Positions 1-9,347 of a stretch of DNA of 64,000 nt are shown piece by piece (within the stretch, counting starts at the first letter, position 1; each line of letters opens with the position of its first letter). Made by a program: the position numbers and the translations under genes. The stretch comes from Pictodentalium vernedei (lineage: Eukaryota > Mollusca > Scaphopoda > Dentaliida > Dentaliidae), in contig CM062289.1 in assembly GCA_031216915.1 (NCBI GenBank), forward strand, positions 247,133,187 through 247,197,186, read 5' to 3'. A model generated the notes under the pieces. That model had not been told where the DNA came from. It searched no databases and saw only the letters and a program-made list of their open reading frames with translations.

Positions 1-31
1 AGAAAGCCTGCATAACTATAGTTGCAACTGT

Positions 32-1060
32 TTAGATGACAACATTCTGAGCAACAGATAACGGACCTAAACAATGCAGGTCTCCAGAAATGGACTCAAT
101 ATTTCTGAGATAAAAATTCGTGAATGTGGATGGCTGAGACCAATAAGCAGCCTTCATTAAATCTGTAATAGCAATACTATTAGCGTAAGCCCAAGATGTA
201 GAAAGAGCTCTTACTTCATGAGCCGAAATCTTAAGCACAGACTGCTGAGAAGAAGATAAATTTTCATAAGCAGTACGGATAGTTAATTGAATCCATCTAG
301 CAATAGAATGGACCGAAATGTCCTTTCTATTAGGCATCAGAGACAGAAAGAAACGTTTTCGTCCCTTTCTGATAAACTGAGATCTCTGTTTATAGATACG
401 TAATGCTCTAACAGGACAGAGTAAAGGCCTACGCCCGTCTGAAGATGGAAGGGCCTTAATAACAATAGGTTCCGGATATTTATTAGGAGCCTGATTCTTA
501 GCTAAAAATCCCACATTAGTAGTGAAGGTGATAGTGTTCCCGACACTACGATAGTGAGAATCATCCACCGACAGTGCATGAAGCTCACTGACTCTTCTAG
601 CAGAAGAGAAAGCTAAGAGAAAAGCTGTCTTATAAGACAAGAATTTGAAATCTACTGTCCCAAGAGGTTCAAATGGCTTTTCCTTCAGTTTAAAAAGAAC
701 CCAAGCTAAATTCCACTTAGGAGTTAACCTAAGAGTTCTGGGTCTATTTATCGAGAAGTTTCTAACTAACTTAGATAAAGAGACATTGGATCCAATTTGT
801 AAACTATCATGATGTGCATAGGTATCAGATAACATAGACCTATAACCCTCAATAGTAACAGGCTGCAGTTTGATTTCGTCAAACAAGTATACTAAAAAGT
901 TTGCAATGTCTGGTATGGAGGGATCAAAAATATCAACAGAATGATCCCTACACCAACGACGAAAAACCTTCCACTTAGCCGCATAGTTTAGCGAAGAGGA
1001 GGTCCTCCTACAGTTAGAAATCGCGTCCACTGCTCGTCCTGTAAAGTGCTTGCCATGCAA
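32..1060 (-). CDS. Tyrosine recombinase domain of copy A
   Basis: The YR integrates the circular or linear DNA intermediate of DIRS elements by site-specific recombination, in place of a DDE integrase. The catalytic R-H-x-x-R-Y set is visible: ARRVSEL, then HEVRAL, then NFYLR near the C-terminus. The domain occupies about the last 330 residues of a reading frame that stays open for 962 codons, up to 2920. The rest of that frame overlaps RT-RNase H in another frame and is Ser/Arg-rich with no recognised domain. The YR domain itself looks intact. Confidence 0.88.
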   Translation of the reverse strand: MHGKHFTGRAVDAISNCRRTSSSLNYAAKWKVFRRWCRDHSVDIFDPSIPDIANFLVYLFDEIKLQPVTIEGYRSMLSDTYAHHDSLQIGSNVSLSKLVRNFSINRPRTLRLTPKWNLAWVLFKLKEKPFEPLGTVDFKFLSYKTAFLLAFSSARRVSELHALSVDDSHYRSVGNTITFTTNVGFLAKNQAPNKYPEPIVIKALPSSDGRRPLLCPVRALRIYKQRSQFIRKGRKRFFLSLMPNRKDISVHSIARWIQLTIRTAYENLSSSQQSVLKISAHEVRALSTSWAYANSIAITDLMKAAYWSQPSTFTNFYLRNIESISGDLHCLGPLSVAQNVVI

Positions 1061-3066
1061 GAAGGACCGCACAACGAAAAAACGTGAAGGTTGAGACCTT
1101 GCGGGTTGTGATGAAGTTGACGCGGTTTCCCCTGCGAAAGAAGATCCTCCCGTGGAGGAAGCTTTCGCGATAGGTCCCACAACAGACACCTGAGTAGATT
1201 TATCCACGGTCTCTGTGGAGACAGAGATGCTACCAACAGAATCTTGCATTGAGATTGTTTTATCTTTAGCAATACTTGCTGAATTAACGGCGCTGGAGGA
1301 TACGCATATCCTATCATTCCGTCCCAAGAGATCGACAGAGCGTCTACTGCAAATGCTCTTGGATCTGGACACGGAGACACATACGTCTGCAACTGATTGT
1401 TGAGATGTGTCGCAAATAAGTCTATCATTGGCCGTTCCCATTGGTAGCAAATCTGATTGAATACTTGTTTGTTGAGAGTCCACTCCGACGGCAACAAGCG
1501 ACCCTTTCGTGAAAGGGAGTCTGCTAGTACGTTCAGACGACCCGGTATATGACGGACCGAAAGTAGAACTTGATGTTCTAGAGCAAACAGAAGGATTCTT
1601 TCCGTTAGATTGAACAACGGAACTGAATGAGTGCCTCCCTGATTCCGTATATACGCCACTACTGTCGTATTGTCGGATAGGATTTGGACATGAGCATTGT
1701 GAATAATGTCCATCCAATGACGTAACGCAAGCCAAATTGACATCATTTCCTTGATGTTTATGTGCTTGCCCAGGAATTGCGGATCCCAAAGACCCTGGCA
1801 TCTCGAATCCGTTGAGATCAATGATGCACCCCAACCTGTTAGACTGGCATCCGTCATAATGGTAAAACTCGGATCCGGCAACTGCAGCGGAACTCCCTGA
1901 GTTAACCACTGGATGTTTGCCCAAGTCTGAATCTCTCGTTTCACTTGATTTGACAAGAGAACTTCTATGTCGAGCGAATGAATTTTCACACTCCAATTCT
2001 GAGTCAAGAAAATTTGGAGAGGACGCGTGCGTAACCGCCCCATCGGAATGAGATCCGCAGCGGCTCCGCACAGACCTATCAGTCTCATGAACTCCCTCGC
2101 TGTGACTTTGTCTGCGTGCAGACAATAGCGAGCGTAACAACTGACTAAATTCGCTCTGGTTAATGGCAGACGAACGAGATTGTAATGCGTCTCGAAGCTC
2201 ATTTCCAGATGTGTGAATGACTTGGACGGCACCAGATCCGACTTCTCCTTGTTTATTATAAAACCGAGACGTCGGAGCAATAGAAGCAGATTCTGCACAT
2301 CGTTCTGAAGCGTTAACTCCTTGCCGTACCTCTGAAGAATGTCGTCCAGGTAGGCCGACGTTACCGCAGACGAATGAGCTCGGAAATACATCATTACCGA
2401 GTTCATTACCCGAGTGAAAGCCCAGGGTGCTAGGTTCAATCCGAAGCACATCGCCTGGAATTGATACACCACTCCTAGGACTGCGAAACATAGATACTTT
2501 CTGAATGTCGGATGTACCATGACGTGAAAGTACGCATCTTTGAGATCTATGCTTGTTGCATAATCGTTCACCCGAATACTCGCTCTGACCGATCGAATCG
2601 TCTCCATATAAAACTTCGGAGCGACTATCAGCTTGTTTATCCAGCTCAGATCTATGACTGGACGGAACGAGCCGTCTGGTTTCGGAACCAGAAACAGATG
2701 GCTGTAGAATCCCGGTGTCTCCTGGTTTTCTACGACCTCTACCGCGTTCTTCCTTAAAAGAGACTGCACCTCTGATAACAGAGCGTCTCTTTTCTGTGGA
2801 TTTGACGGAAGTTGAGTCCATTTTGGACTTCGAGTTGATGGAGGCTTTCGCTTGAAGGATATCTTTAGACCTTCCGAAATCACCCCTCTCACCCAAGGGT
2901 CGTCCGTAATCGACGCCCACTCTTGTGGAAAACTCGACAACCTTCCGCCAACCGGCACGCGATAGAGGTTGAAGCCATCACCTCCTGGACCTGCGGGAGG
3001 AGAAACCTCTTGAATAAGACCAAGAGGACGCACCGGAACCTCTATAGGAACCTCTCTTGGGCGCAA
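988..3066 (-). CDS. Reverse transcriptase-RNase H of copy A
   Basis: This frame encodes the replicative polyprotein part that copies element RNA to DNA and removes the RNA. RT motif A (SIDLKDAYFHV) and the catalytic YLDD box are present. RNase H motifs follow: TDAS, IKEMMSIWLALRHW, LSDNTT and a HIPGRLNVLADSLSR block. Downstream lies DLFATHLNNQLQTYVSPCPD and then YAYPPAP, a segment where many DIRS elements carry a methyltransferase-like domain; the PP motif only loosely resembles NPPF, so that reading is tentative. The frame is about 690 codons against about 770 in copy E. It overlaps the YR frame over nearly its whole length and slightly overlaps gag. Confidence 0.87.
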   Translation of the reverse strand: MRPREVPIEVPVRPLGLIQEVSPPAGPGGDGFNLYRVPVGGRLSSFPQEWASITDDPWVRGVISEGLKISFKRKPPSTRSPKWTQLPSNPQKRDALLSEVQSLLRKNAVEVVENQETPGFYSHLFLVPKPDGSFRPVIDLSWINKLIVAPKFYMETIRSVRASIRVNDYATSIDLKDAYFHVMVHPTFRKYLCFAVLGVVYQFQAMCFGLNLAPWAFTRVMNSVMMYFRAHSSAVTSAYLDDILQRYGKELTLQNDVQNLLLLLRRLGFIINKEKSDLVPSKSFTHLEMSFETHYNLVRLPLTRANLVSCYARYCLHADKVTAREFMRLIGLCGAAADLIPMGRLRTRPLQIFLTQNWSVKIHSLDIEVLLSNQVKREIQTWANIQWLTQGVPLQLPDPSFTIMTDASLTGWGASLISTDSRCQGLWDPQFLGKHINIKEMMSIWLALRHWMDIIHNAHVQILSDNTTVVAYIRNQGGTHSVPLFNLTERILLFALEHQVLLSVRHIPGRLNVLADSLSRKGRLLPSEWTLNKQVFNQICYQWERPMIDLFATHLNNQLQTYVSPCPDPRAFAVDALSISWDGMIGYAYPPAPLIQQVLLKIKQSQCKILLVASLSPQRPWINLLRCLLWDLSRKLPPREDLLSQGKPRQLHHNPQGLNLHVFSLCGPSCMASTLQDEQWTRFLTVGGPPLR

Positions 3067-4969
3067 TAGACCCAGAAGTGCCTGTCTTACTCCTATCTGC
3101 CATGTCCGACTTCTTAGAAGCAGATTTAAACAGCAGAGAATCCGAAGCTTTCTTAGTAATTTTATCGTAAATTGCAGAAAGCTTGCCGTCGAAGAGAAGT
3201 TCTCCGGAGACCGAAGCGACTCTGAGAGAGTTCTTCACCTTACCATCCACAAGTGTGGATGTAGCTAGGGCTGCGTCACGTCTAACCAACTCCAGGTTTG
3301 CCACTGAAAGGGCGGAGTTACACGTGGAATAAGCTACTGCCCTTGAAAGAAGTCTTAAAGAGGATTGTATATCCTGGAATTCTTTCCCTTGAAGACGCAG
3401 TGATAACGCCTTAGTAAGGTGGTCTGCGTAAGAAAAAGCATCTAAACTGGCTCTGTTAGACGAAATAGTCGTCTCCAACACCGCGGTTGGAATAGACGTA
3501 GACGACGGTAATGATAATTCTAAGTCTTCCGCCTCGTCGTCCATACGCAGAGGAACTCTCGGGATACCCTGTCCTGCCGTATCGAATTTATTCCTTGCAT
3601 TAATGAAAGGCAGGTTAAGAGCATTGGCGGACAAGAAACCCGCTTTTCCTGTTTTGGAAGCAAGTTTGAATATAGCGTCGTTCAATAATTCAAATCTTCT
3701 TGTGACATTATTGGACTGAGACGGAAACTCGGGAGCGATGTCCCTGAACCGCTCAAAGAAATCAGTGTCCAATGACGCTATAATTCTCTTGTCCGGTACC
3801 GCAGCAGTCTGGCCCGACGGAACAACCTGAGGAAGAAAGCGCTGGATGAAGTCCACAGCAGCTTTATGTTGTTCCGAAAGGGATAGCTCCAAGTCATCCG
3901 TATCCCTTTCACCATCCGGTCAGACCTCATGATGCTCCTGGTCGTCCGCACCCGATGCTTCAGCGGAGCGTACCGACCCAGCGCCGTCGGATAATTCCCG
4001 ATCCGACACAGTTTCTGTCGGTTGCTGGGATGCTGCGATAAGTTGTGCTATTTGAACAAGCACGTCCGACATCGAGGCCTGCGGAGACGCAGTCTTTCGC
4101 TGCTTCTCCGAGGGCAGCTCCGCATCTAGTGACTCCCGCATACTCTTCCTACGCGAATGTCCGGAGTCAACCGGCCTCGTGTCCCTGGCTACCGGATGGT
4201 GTGACCTGGTCGCCGAAGAATCCCTGATTGGCGAAGCTGGAAGAATATCGGCGGTCACGTAGCCAAGGTGCGGTCGTGTGCGCTGGTGAGAGGAAGAAGC
4301 CTGAGCAGTCTCAGCGGACTGCCTATACAACAGAGCGTCCCGAGCGACGGACGTGTGCTCCGCTTGCGACACATTTTGTACCACAACATCTGGTCCCAGA
4401 TGTTGTTGTACGAGAGAGGGGCCTCTCTCGCTCGCGGCCCGGCTGGACCTGGACGAGCTAGGAACCGGACTCGAAGGCTTCCTCCGATCTCTCCTACTAT
4501 CCGCCATCACTGGGTGTGCACGTTGAATGTTTATAGTGCTCGCATCACCCAACATTTCCTCCTGGACCACATCGGACGAACCCGGCTGCCGAACCATTCG
4601 GTGAATGGACGCTACACCGGGCGAGCTAGCGGACGACATTTGTCTTATGTCCATGAGCTCTTTTGCCGCTAGCTCTGTATTCATTTGTGACGACGGAAGC
4701 GCACTTGCGGAAGATAACATGGAAACATCACCCTGTTCTTGTTCCTCTGAAATAGAAACTGATAGAGTAGAGTGACCCTGCGGAGAAAGAGCCGGCATAG
4801 CCCTTTCTCCACTAACAACATATCGTGACACACGTTTCCAATGTTTGACATCCCAATATTGACAAATTGAACAGGGATTAGGGCGAGTACACTGACTACA
4901 ATTAATACAATGATCATGAAAGTCAGAGGAAGATTTCTTCCTATTACAATTTGAACAATATCCTTTCAT
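2978..4969 (-). pseudogene. gag-like gene of copy A (about one break)
   Basis: Structural (gag-like) gene of the DIRS element. It begins at the MKGYCSNC methionine at 4969, as in copies B and E. The N-terminus has a Cys cluster, C-x2-C-x12-C-x2-C-x2-C-x5-C-x2-C, typical of DIRS gag-like proteins and probably zinc binding. The middle is Ser-rich; the C-terminal half (LELSLPSS, SYADHLTKALSLRLQGKEF) matches the other copies. About one break relative to E. It carries the paired hairpins described at 4384-4430. Confidence 0.85.
4384..4430 (-). promoter_or_regulatory. Paired hairpins inside gag, copy A
   Basis: Two inverted repeats stand side by side in the gag-like coding sequence. The first has arms CAACATCTGG / CAGATGTTG around a 3-base loop (4384-4405). 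The second is a 20 bp palindrome with arms CGAGAGAGGG / GCCTCTCTCG (4411-4430). The same pair occurs in copies B, C, D and E; the first also occurs in family II copy H. The function is unknown; a packaging or dimerisation RNA structure is possible. Confidence 0.6.
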
Positions 4970-5856
4970 TATGAAAAGTAAACAACAAGTCCTAGTACTC
5001 GCACAAACCCCTAAACACAAAGATACATAATAACATGATCCATTAATATTGAAAAAACAATTGCAAATCAAAATAATTTTTGAAAAATATTTTTTCAGCA
5101 AAGCCCAAGTTTCTGAAAAGTAACGTTGAGCCCCAATGGATCCCAAGGCTAAGTGTGGTCAAAAATTTTAAAATTATATTAAATAATTAATGCAACACTT
5201 ACGGATAATAATAATGTATCTTATAGTGAGATAAACTACTCCAAAGGCAAACAGCCCCCCTCAAAAGAGACTGTTGCCAATGTAAACAAACAGTGTAAAA
5301 ACACCAGAAAACATGACTCCAGGCACTGACAATACTGGCCCGAAATCAGTCATCAAAATTACACACTATCTGATGCAAAACAGAGACTCCCAGGGGAGAA
5401 TCTGCAGAACATCAGATGGTAGATGCAGAACACAACGTTATACACCCATGGGTGAAAACGTAAACATGGGGAAAATAACAGAATTCAGTCTGTAACCAAG
5501 CTAATTCTCCCAAGAGAATTTAGAAATGATCTTTCTCAAAAATATGCCAAAAGCATGGGAGAATAGCAAGGGGGGACTTACAAGACCAGGGGAGAGGAAA
5601 CACTGAATAAGCAGTGCAACTTTATAGCAAGAATGACAACAACAGGCCCATGCCTCGAAAATAGGCAACTTAACATAATTTCATAAAAAATTTTAAGTAC
5701 AGCCCTGATTATTTTTTGTCACTCCTTTTTCTTCTCCTCCTTCTATATCCTCCTTAGAATCACCATTTCTCCAATAATTACATGTCTGGCATCCTTTAAA
5801 CTGAGATTTACAAGCACAAAGATCAGTGAGATGTTGACTGATGAAGGGCCAAACAG
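4970..5856 (-). other. 5' leader of copy A
   Basis: Non-coding stretch between the right ITR and gag. It matches the same region of B (29458-30339) and E (49129-50015). It contains a widely spaced inverted pair, TTCTCCCA / TGGGAGAA (about 5511-5565), and a polypurine stretch. A GTAAGT splice-donor-like match on the minus strand (about 5199) is shared with B but not with E. No ORF of note. Confidence 0.7.
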
Positions 5857-6046
5857 AGAATGATAATTGGCGCCAATTTCGGAACGTCCTTGACACTGCG
5901 CATGCGCAGTAAGGGCAAAGTATGGAGGTCCTTCAGGACATGATTTCTTTTGGTTTTAGATGCAAATTTTGGGGATTGGGGGGCAAAATTTGTGTTTGGC
6001 CCTAGATTTTTAAGAGTTAGCACCAGCTATGTCTGGGTCATTGGTA
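5857..6046 (-). repeat. Right ITR of copy A with NRF1-type palindrome
   Basis: Terminal repeat of about 190 bp, matching the inverted repeats of B and E. It holds TTGGCGCCAAT (a GGCGCC dyad resembling E2F sites) and the 16 bp palindrome ACTGCGCATGCGCAGT at 5895-5910, which contains a perfect NRF1 consensus. In coding orientation these lie upstream of gag, where a promoter would be expected. A 12-base terminal extension outside the ITR runs to 6058. Confidence 0.85.
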
Positions 6047-6058
6047 CAGTATAAAAAT

Positions 6059-7339
6059 ACTGTAATTTTGATGAACTTTTCAAAGTTCAAGGGCTGTAAT
6101 TTCGGTAAAAATCAGTGGAGCGGAACAAAATGCAAACTTGATCTGTAGGCCACCATGTCAGACTAACATACCAAACATCAGTTCAATATCTGGAAGCGTG
6201 TAGAAAAAAAGTCCGGAAAACTGTAATTTTAACCCTTGACCCAACGCAGACGATATCAAAATTTATTATTTTAAATATAATGTTTTCAAATTTTTCAAAA
6301 AATTTCAATGAAACCGTATCGTGTGATCCCTCATTGGAACGAGCTCAATAAGCTCGTTCCAATGAGGGGTCACATGATATGGTTTTGTTGAAATTTTTTG
6401 AAAAATAGTATTTTTTCAACTACTGAATTTGCATGTTACGCGGGTGGATGCGGGCGATTCGTTGGGTAAAGGGTTAATGCATTTTTCAGAGTCCAAGGGT
6501 CATAATTTCGGTAAAAATCAGTGGAGCGGAACAAAATGCAAACTTGTTCTGTAGGCCATCATGTTAGACTAACATACCAAAAATCATCTCAATATCTGGA
6601 AGCATGTAGGAAAAGTCAGCAAAACTGTACTTTTGATGAACTTTTCAAAGTTCAAGGGACGTAATTTCGGAAAAAATCAGTGGATCGGAACAAAATGCAA
6701 ACTTGATCTGTAGGCCACCATGTTAGACTAACATACCCAAAAACAGCTCAATATCTGGAAGCGTGTAGAAAAAAAGTCCGGAAAACTGTAATTTTGATGA
6801 ACTTTTCAAAGTTCAAGGGCCGTAATTTTGGTAAAAATCAGTGGAGCGGAACAAAATGCAAACTTGATCTGTACACCACCATGTTAGACTAACATACCAA
6901 AAATCAGCTCAATATCTGGAAGCGTGTAGAAAAAAAGTCCGGAAAACTGTAATTTTGATGAATTTTTCAGAGTCCAAGGGCCGTAATTTCGGTAAAAATC
7001 AGTGGAGCGGAAAAAAATGCAAACTTGATCTGTAGGCCACCATGTTAGACTCACATACCAAAAATCAGCTCAATATCTGGAAGCGTGTAGAAAAAAAGTC
7101 CGGAAAACTGTAATTTTGATGAATTTTTCAGAGTCCAAGGGCCGTAATTTCGGTAAAAATCAGTGGAGAGGAAAAAAATGCAAACTTGATCTGTAGGCCA
7201 TCATGTTAGACTCACATACCAAAAATCAGCTAAATATCTGGAAGAGTGTAGAAAAAAAGTCTGGAAAACAAGTAGGACTGACGGACGGACCAGTCAAAAA
7301 CATTATACCCCAGCAACTTCGTTGCGTGGGGTATAATAA
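6059..7339. mobile_element. Element M: non-autonomous element with 161 bp tandem repeats
   Basis: Units beginning CTGTAATTTTGATGAA recur at 6060, 6222, about 6625, 6786, 6947 and 7108, a period of about 161 bp. The array ends in GACGGACGGACC and a hairpin, TTATACCCC-AGCAAC-TTC-GTTGC-GTGGGGTATAA (about 7303-7336). A similar GGGGTATAAT end closes another repeat near 32750. A piggyBac-like MITE splits the second unit and DIRS copy A splits the array at the left. Probably a non-autonomous DNA element; the superfamily cannot be settled from the sequence. Confidence 0.6.
6229..6477. mobile_element. TTAA-flanked MITE 1 (piggyBac-like)
   Basis: A 241 bp foldback flanked by TTAA on both sides. The terminal inverted repeats begin CCCTTGACCCAACG and end CGTTGGGTAAAGGG. 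The centre is a near-perfect palindrome with arms CATTGGAACGAGCT / AGCTCGTTCCAATG. TTAA target duplication with CCC...GGG ends is the piggyBac signature. It interrupts a unit of the 161 bp array. No transposase is encoded. Confidence 0.75.
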
Positions 7340-7812
7340 ATTCAAACATTGTTGCTAACAGGATGTGCCAAAGGGAAATATTGAGGCCTGAATAAACTAA
7401 GTTCAAACATTGTTGCCAGCGACAACATTTTTTGATGAAAATCGAAGAAAATCGATAGCTCTCATCTAGAGGTCAGCCCAAACAAGCATACCAGGTTTCA
7501 AAGCAATCTGATCATAAATGTGTCCTGTAGGGCATGCCAAAAGATTATACTGATGCCTGACTAAACTAAATTCAAAGGTCGTTGCCAGCGGCAACATTTT
7601 TTGATGGAAATAGAAGAAAATCGATAGCTCCCATCTAGAGGTAACCCTAAGCAAGCATACCTAGTTTGAAAGTGATCTGATCATAAATGCAACCTGTGCA
7701 GTGCACCAAACGAAATTGTGGACGTCTGGACACATGTACGTACATACAGAAGTGACGGACGAGAAGTGACGGCAATAGCTCATGTTGACTTGTCAAGTTG
7801 AGATAAAAAAAT
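7340..7812. mobile_element. Element K: fragment of a tandem-repeat element with subterminal inverted repeat
   Basis: About two units of a roughly 165-190 bp repeat containing CAACATTTTTTGATG, AATCGATAGCTC and CATCTAGAGGT, ending in GTGACGGACGAGAAGTGACGG, then GTCAAGTTGAG and an A-rich tail. The CAAGTTGAG end is the inverse of the CTCAACTTG near the start of elements J and L, so these appear to share subterminal inverted repeats. The design resembles Helentron-associated (HINE/DINE-1-like) elements, an inference only. Element M adjoins or is inserted at its left. Confidence 0.55.
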
Positions 7813-7889
7813 AAGGGTACCAGAGCAAAAGCCAACATTTTCATTGCTCATGTTTCATATTCAGTCAAATGCAAATAACAGTTTGTTTA

Positions 7890-7962
7890 AATAAATTTGT
7901 TTATCACAAATTATTGAAGAGTGCCTTGAGCACTCTTCAATAATTTGTAATAAAATAAATTT
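7890..7962. repeat. Palindromic foldback
   Basis: Near-perfect inverted repeat: arms ATTATTGAAGAGTGC and GCACTCTTCAATAAT around a 5-base centre, extended outward by CACAAATT / AATTTGTAATAAA. Likely a MITE core or remnant. No target duplication was recognised. Confidence 0.6.
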
Positions 7963-8286
7963 TGATGAACACATTCAAACCACCAAAAATAATTTAGTCC
8001 TCAACCAGTTAAGTTAGTATTGAAGGTGTGGTAACTGGTTTGGTATCTGATATGCAAATGCAATTACCAGGGATATTCTATTTATCAATATCTGATTAAG
8101 TGATGCTCACTTTTTGACAAAATCAGGAAATTATTAGTTATGTAAACTTATTGTAAAATGACTCCCAAGCAACAATTCCTTTGTAACTTTCTGTTCCTGC
8201 ATATTTTTCATAATTTTTATTAAATCAGCACTTGTAATTTTTATTACTTTGTAGTGGCTTCTTGTAAGGCTTGTCAATTACAAGGC
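7963..8286. other. AT-rich spacer
   Basis: No coding frame, tandem repeat or terminal repeat seen. AT-rich unique-looking sequence between the palindrome and the inverted duplication. Confidence 0.5.
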
Positions 8287-8492
8287 AATTTGACCATCTG
8301 AATGACCACCTCAATAATCAGTTTTAAAGGCACAAAGAGTGCAAAAGCCAGAATCAGATCTTAAGGGTTAAATAAACAAGAGGGGTGTGTCCATCCTCAT
8401 TAGCTCACCAATGCATGGAATGCAATAAACCTAGGCTTATTACAAATCTGCAAAAGATGTCCAGTCATGTACATGTATAGCAATAGAGGTCA
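8287..8492 (+). repeat. Inverted duplication, left arm
   Basis: About 205 bp matching the reverse complement of 8789-8995 with only a few differences, for instance in the stretch AACCTAGGCTTATTACAAAT. The arms are separated by about 300 bp. The right arm lies inside the left end of DIRS copy H. The low divergence means the duplication is recent, or an assembly foldback. Confidence 0.8.
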
Positions 8493-8726
8493 GAAAAAGT
8501 CCACAGTACCAAAAAAGTCTAACATTGCATTAAAAAAGTCCAAAATCACCGAAAAATGTCTGGCCAAGGGTTAAGGTCATCTTATATTGATGTATTTAAC
8601 ACATATATGAAATACAAAAGCCACAGCATACCGGTGGTAGCCTCCACTCATGTATAGCAAAACAGGTCAGAAATTTTCTAAGTCAACACTGACAAAAAAA
8701 AGTCCAACATTGCAAAAACACTAAAA
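8493..8726. other. Spacer between inverted arms
   Basis: AT-rich, with a loose internal repetition: TATAGCAAAACAGGTCAG here resembles TATAGCAATAGAGGTCAG at the end of the left arm, and AGTCCAACATTGCA occurs twice in variant form. No gene. Confidence 0.4.
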
Positions 8727-8788
8727 ATTATAAATTTTAAGTAATTTGTATATTTTTTATACTTACCAATGGCCCAGACTAGCTGGTG

Positions 8789-8995
8789 CTGACCTGTATT
8801 GCTATACATGTACATGACTGGACATCTTTTGCAGATTTGTAATAAGCCTAGGTTTATTGCATGCCATGCATTGGTGAGCTAATGAGGATGGACACACCCC
8901 TCTTGTTTATTTAACCTTTAAGATCTGATTCTGGCTTTTGCACTCTTTGTGCCTTTAAAACTGATTATTGAGGTGGTCATTCAGATGGTCAAATT
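8789..8995 (-). repeat. Inverted duplication, right arm
   Basis: Reverse complement of 8287-8492. It begins directly after GCTGGTGCT, the inner part of the H terminal repeat, and ends just before the YR remnant. It is therefore flanking-type sequence found inside the element, possibly by template switching during insertion or repair. Confidence 0.8.
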
Positions 8996-8999
8996 CTTT

Positions 9000-9344
9000 A
9001 AGCTTCTACAGAACCCAAGCCAAATTCCATTTAGGAATTAATCTGTGGGTTCTAAGTCTATTAATGGAGAGATTTATAACCATCTTGGACAATGAAGCAT
9101 TTGATCCAATAGCCAAGTTATCATGATGAGCATAAGTGTCTAATAACATAGACCTATAGCCCTTAATAGTGACAGGCTGCAGTTTGAGATCGTCAAACAA
9201 GTAGACCAGGAAATTGGCAATATTTGGTATGGACGGATCATAAACATCTATCGACTGATCCTGACACCAACAGAAGAAAATCCTCCACTTCGCTGCATAA
9301 TTCAACAAAGAGGAGGACCTCCTGCAGTTAGAAATTGGGATCAC
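9000..9344 (-). pseudogene. YR remnant of copy H
   Basis: Only the N-terminal part of the recombinase domain is recognisable: SISNCRR-type start, SLLNYAAKWRIF, IANFLVYLFDDLKLQPVTIKG and YRSMLLDTYAHHD, each close to family I. The catalytic C-terminal half is not present here. Confidence 0.8.
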
Positions 9345-9347
9345 TGC

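Larger units (their letters stand above)
1..6058 (-). mobile_element. DIRS-type retrotransposon, family I, copy A (left part outside window)
   Basis: Minus-strand copy of the family whose complete members (B, E) are about 7.13 kb. The window opens in its 3' untranslated part, so its ICR and left ITR are not visible. In coding order it shows the right ITR (5857-6046), a leader, a gag-like gene, an RT-RNase H frame and a YR frame. The right end is the family terminus TATAAAAAT at 6058, followed by a 161 bp tandem-repeat unit that A interrupts. In the visible part it is nearly whole, with about one break, and its proteins are close to those of B and E, so it is a young copy. Confidence 0.93.

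Noticed and set aside
665-700. Search for tRNA, rRNA or other structural RNA genes through the window
   Set aside because: No tRNA A/B box arrangement or rRNA-like sequence was recognised anywhere.
1215-1403. Plus-strand frames of 60-130 codons across DIRS coding regions (for example 1215-1403, 25603-25791, 4268-4672, 28768-29160)
   Set aside because: They are antisense shadows of the minus-strand gag, RT-RNase H and YR genes; they recur only because the elements recur.
6041-6058. TATAAAAAT at the right terminus as a TATA box
   Set aside because: It points outward relative to the element genes and is fixed by the terminus/ICR match; the NRF1-type site is a better promoter candidate.
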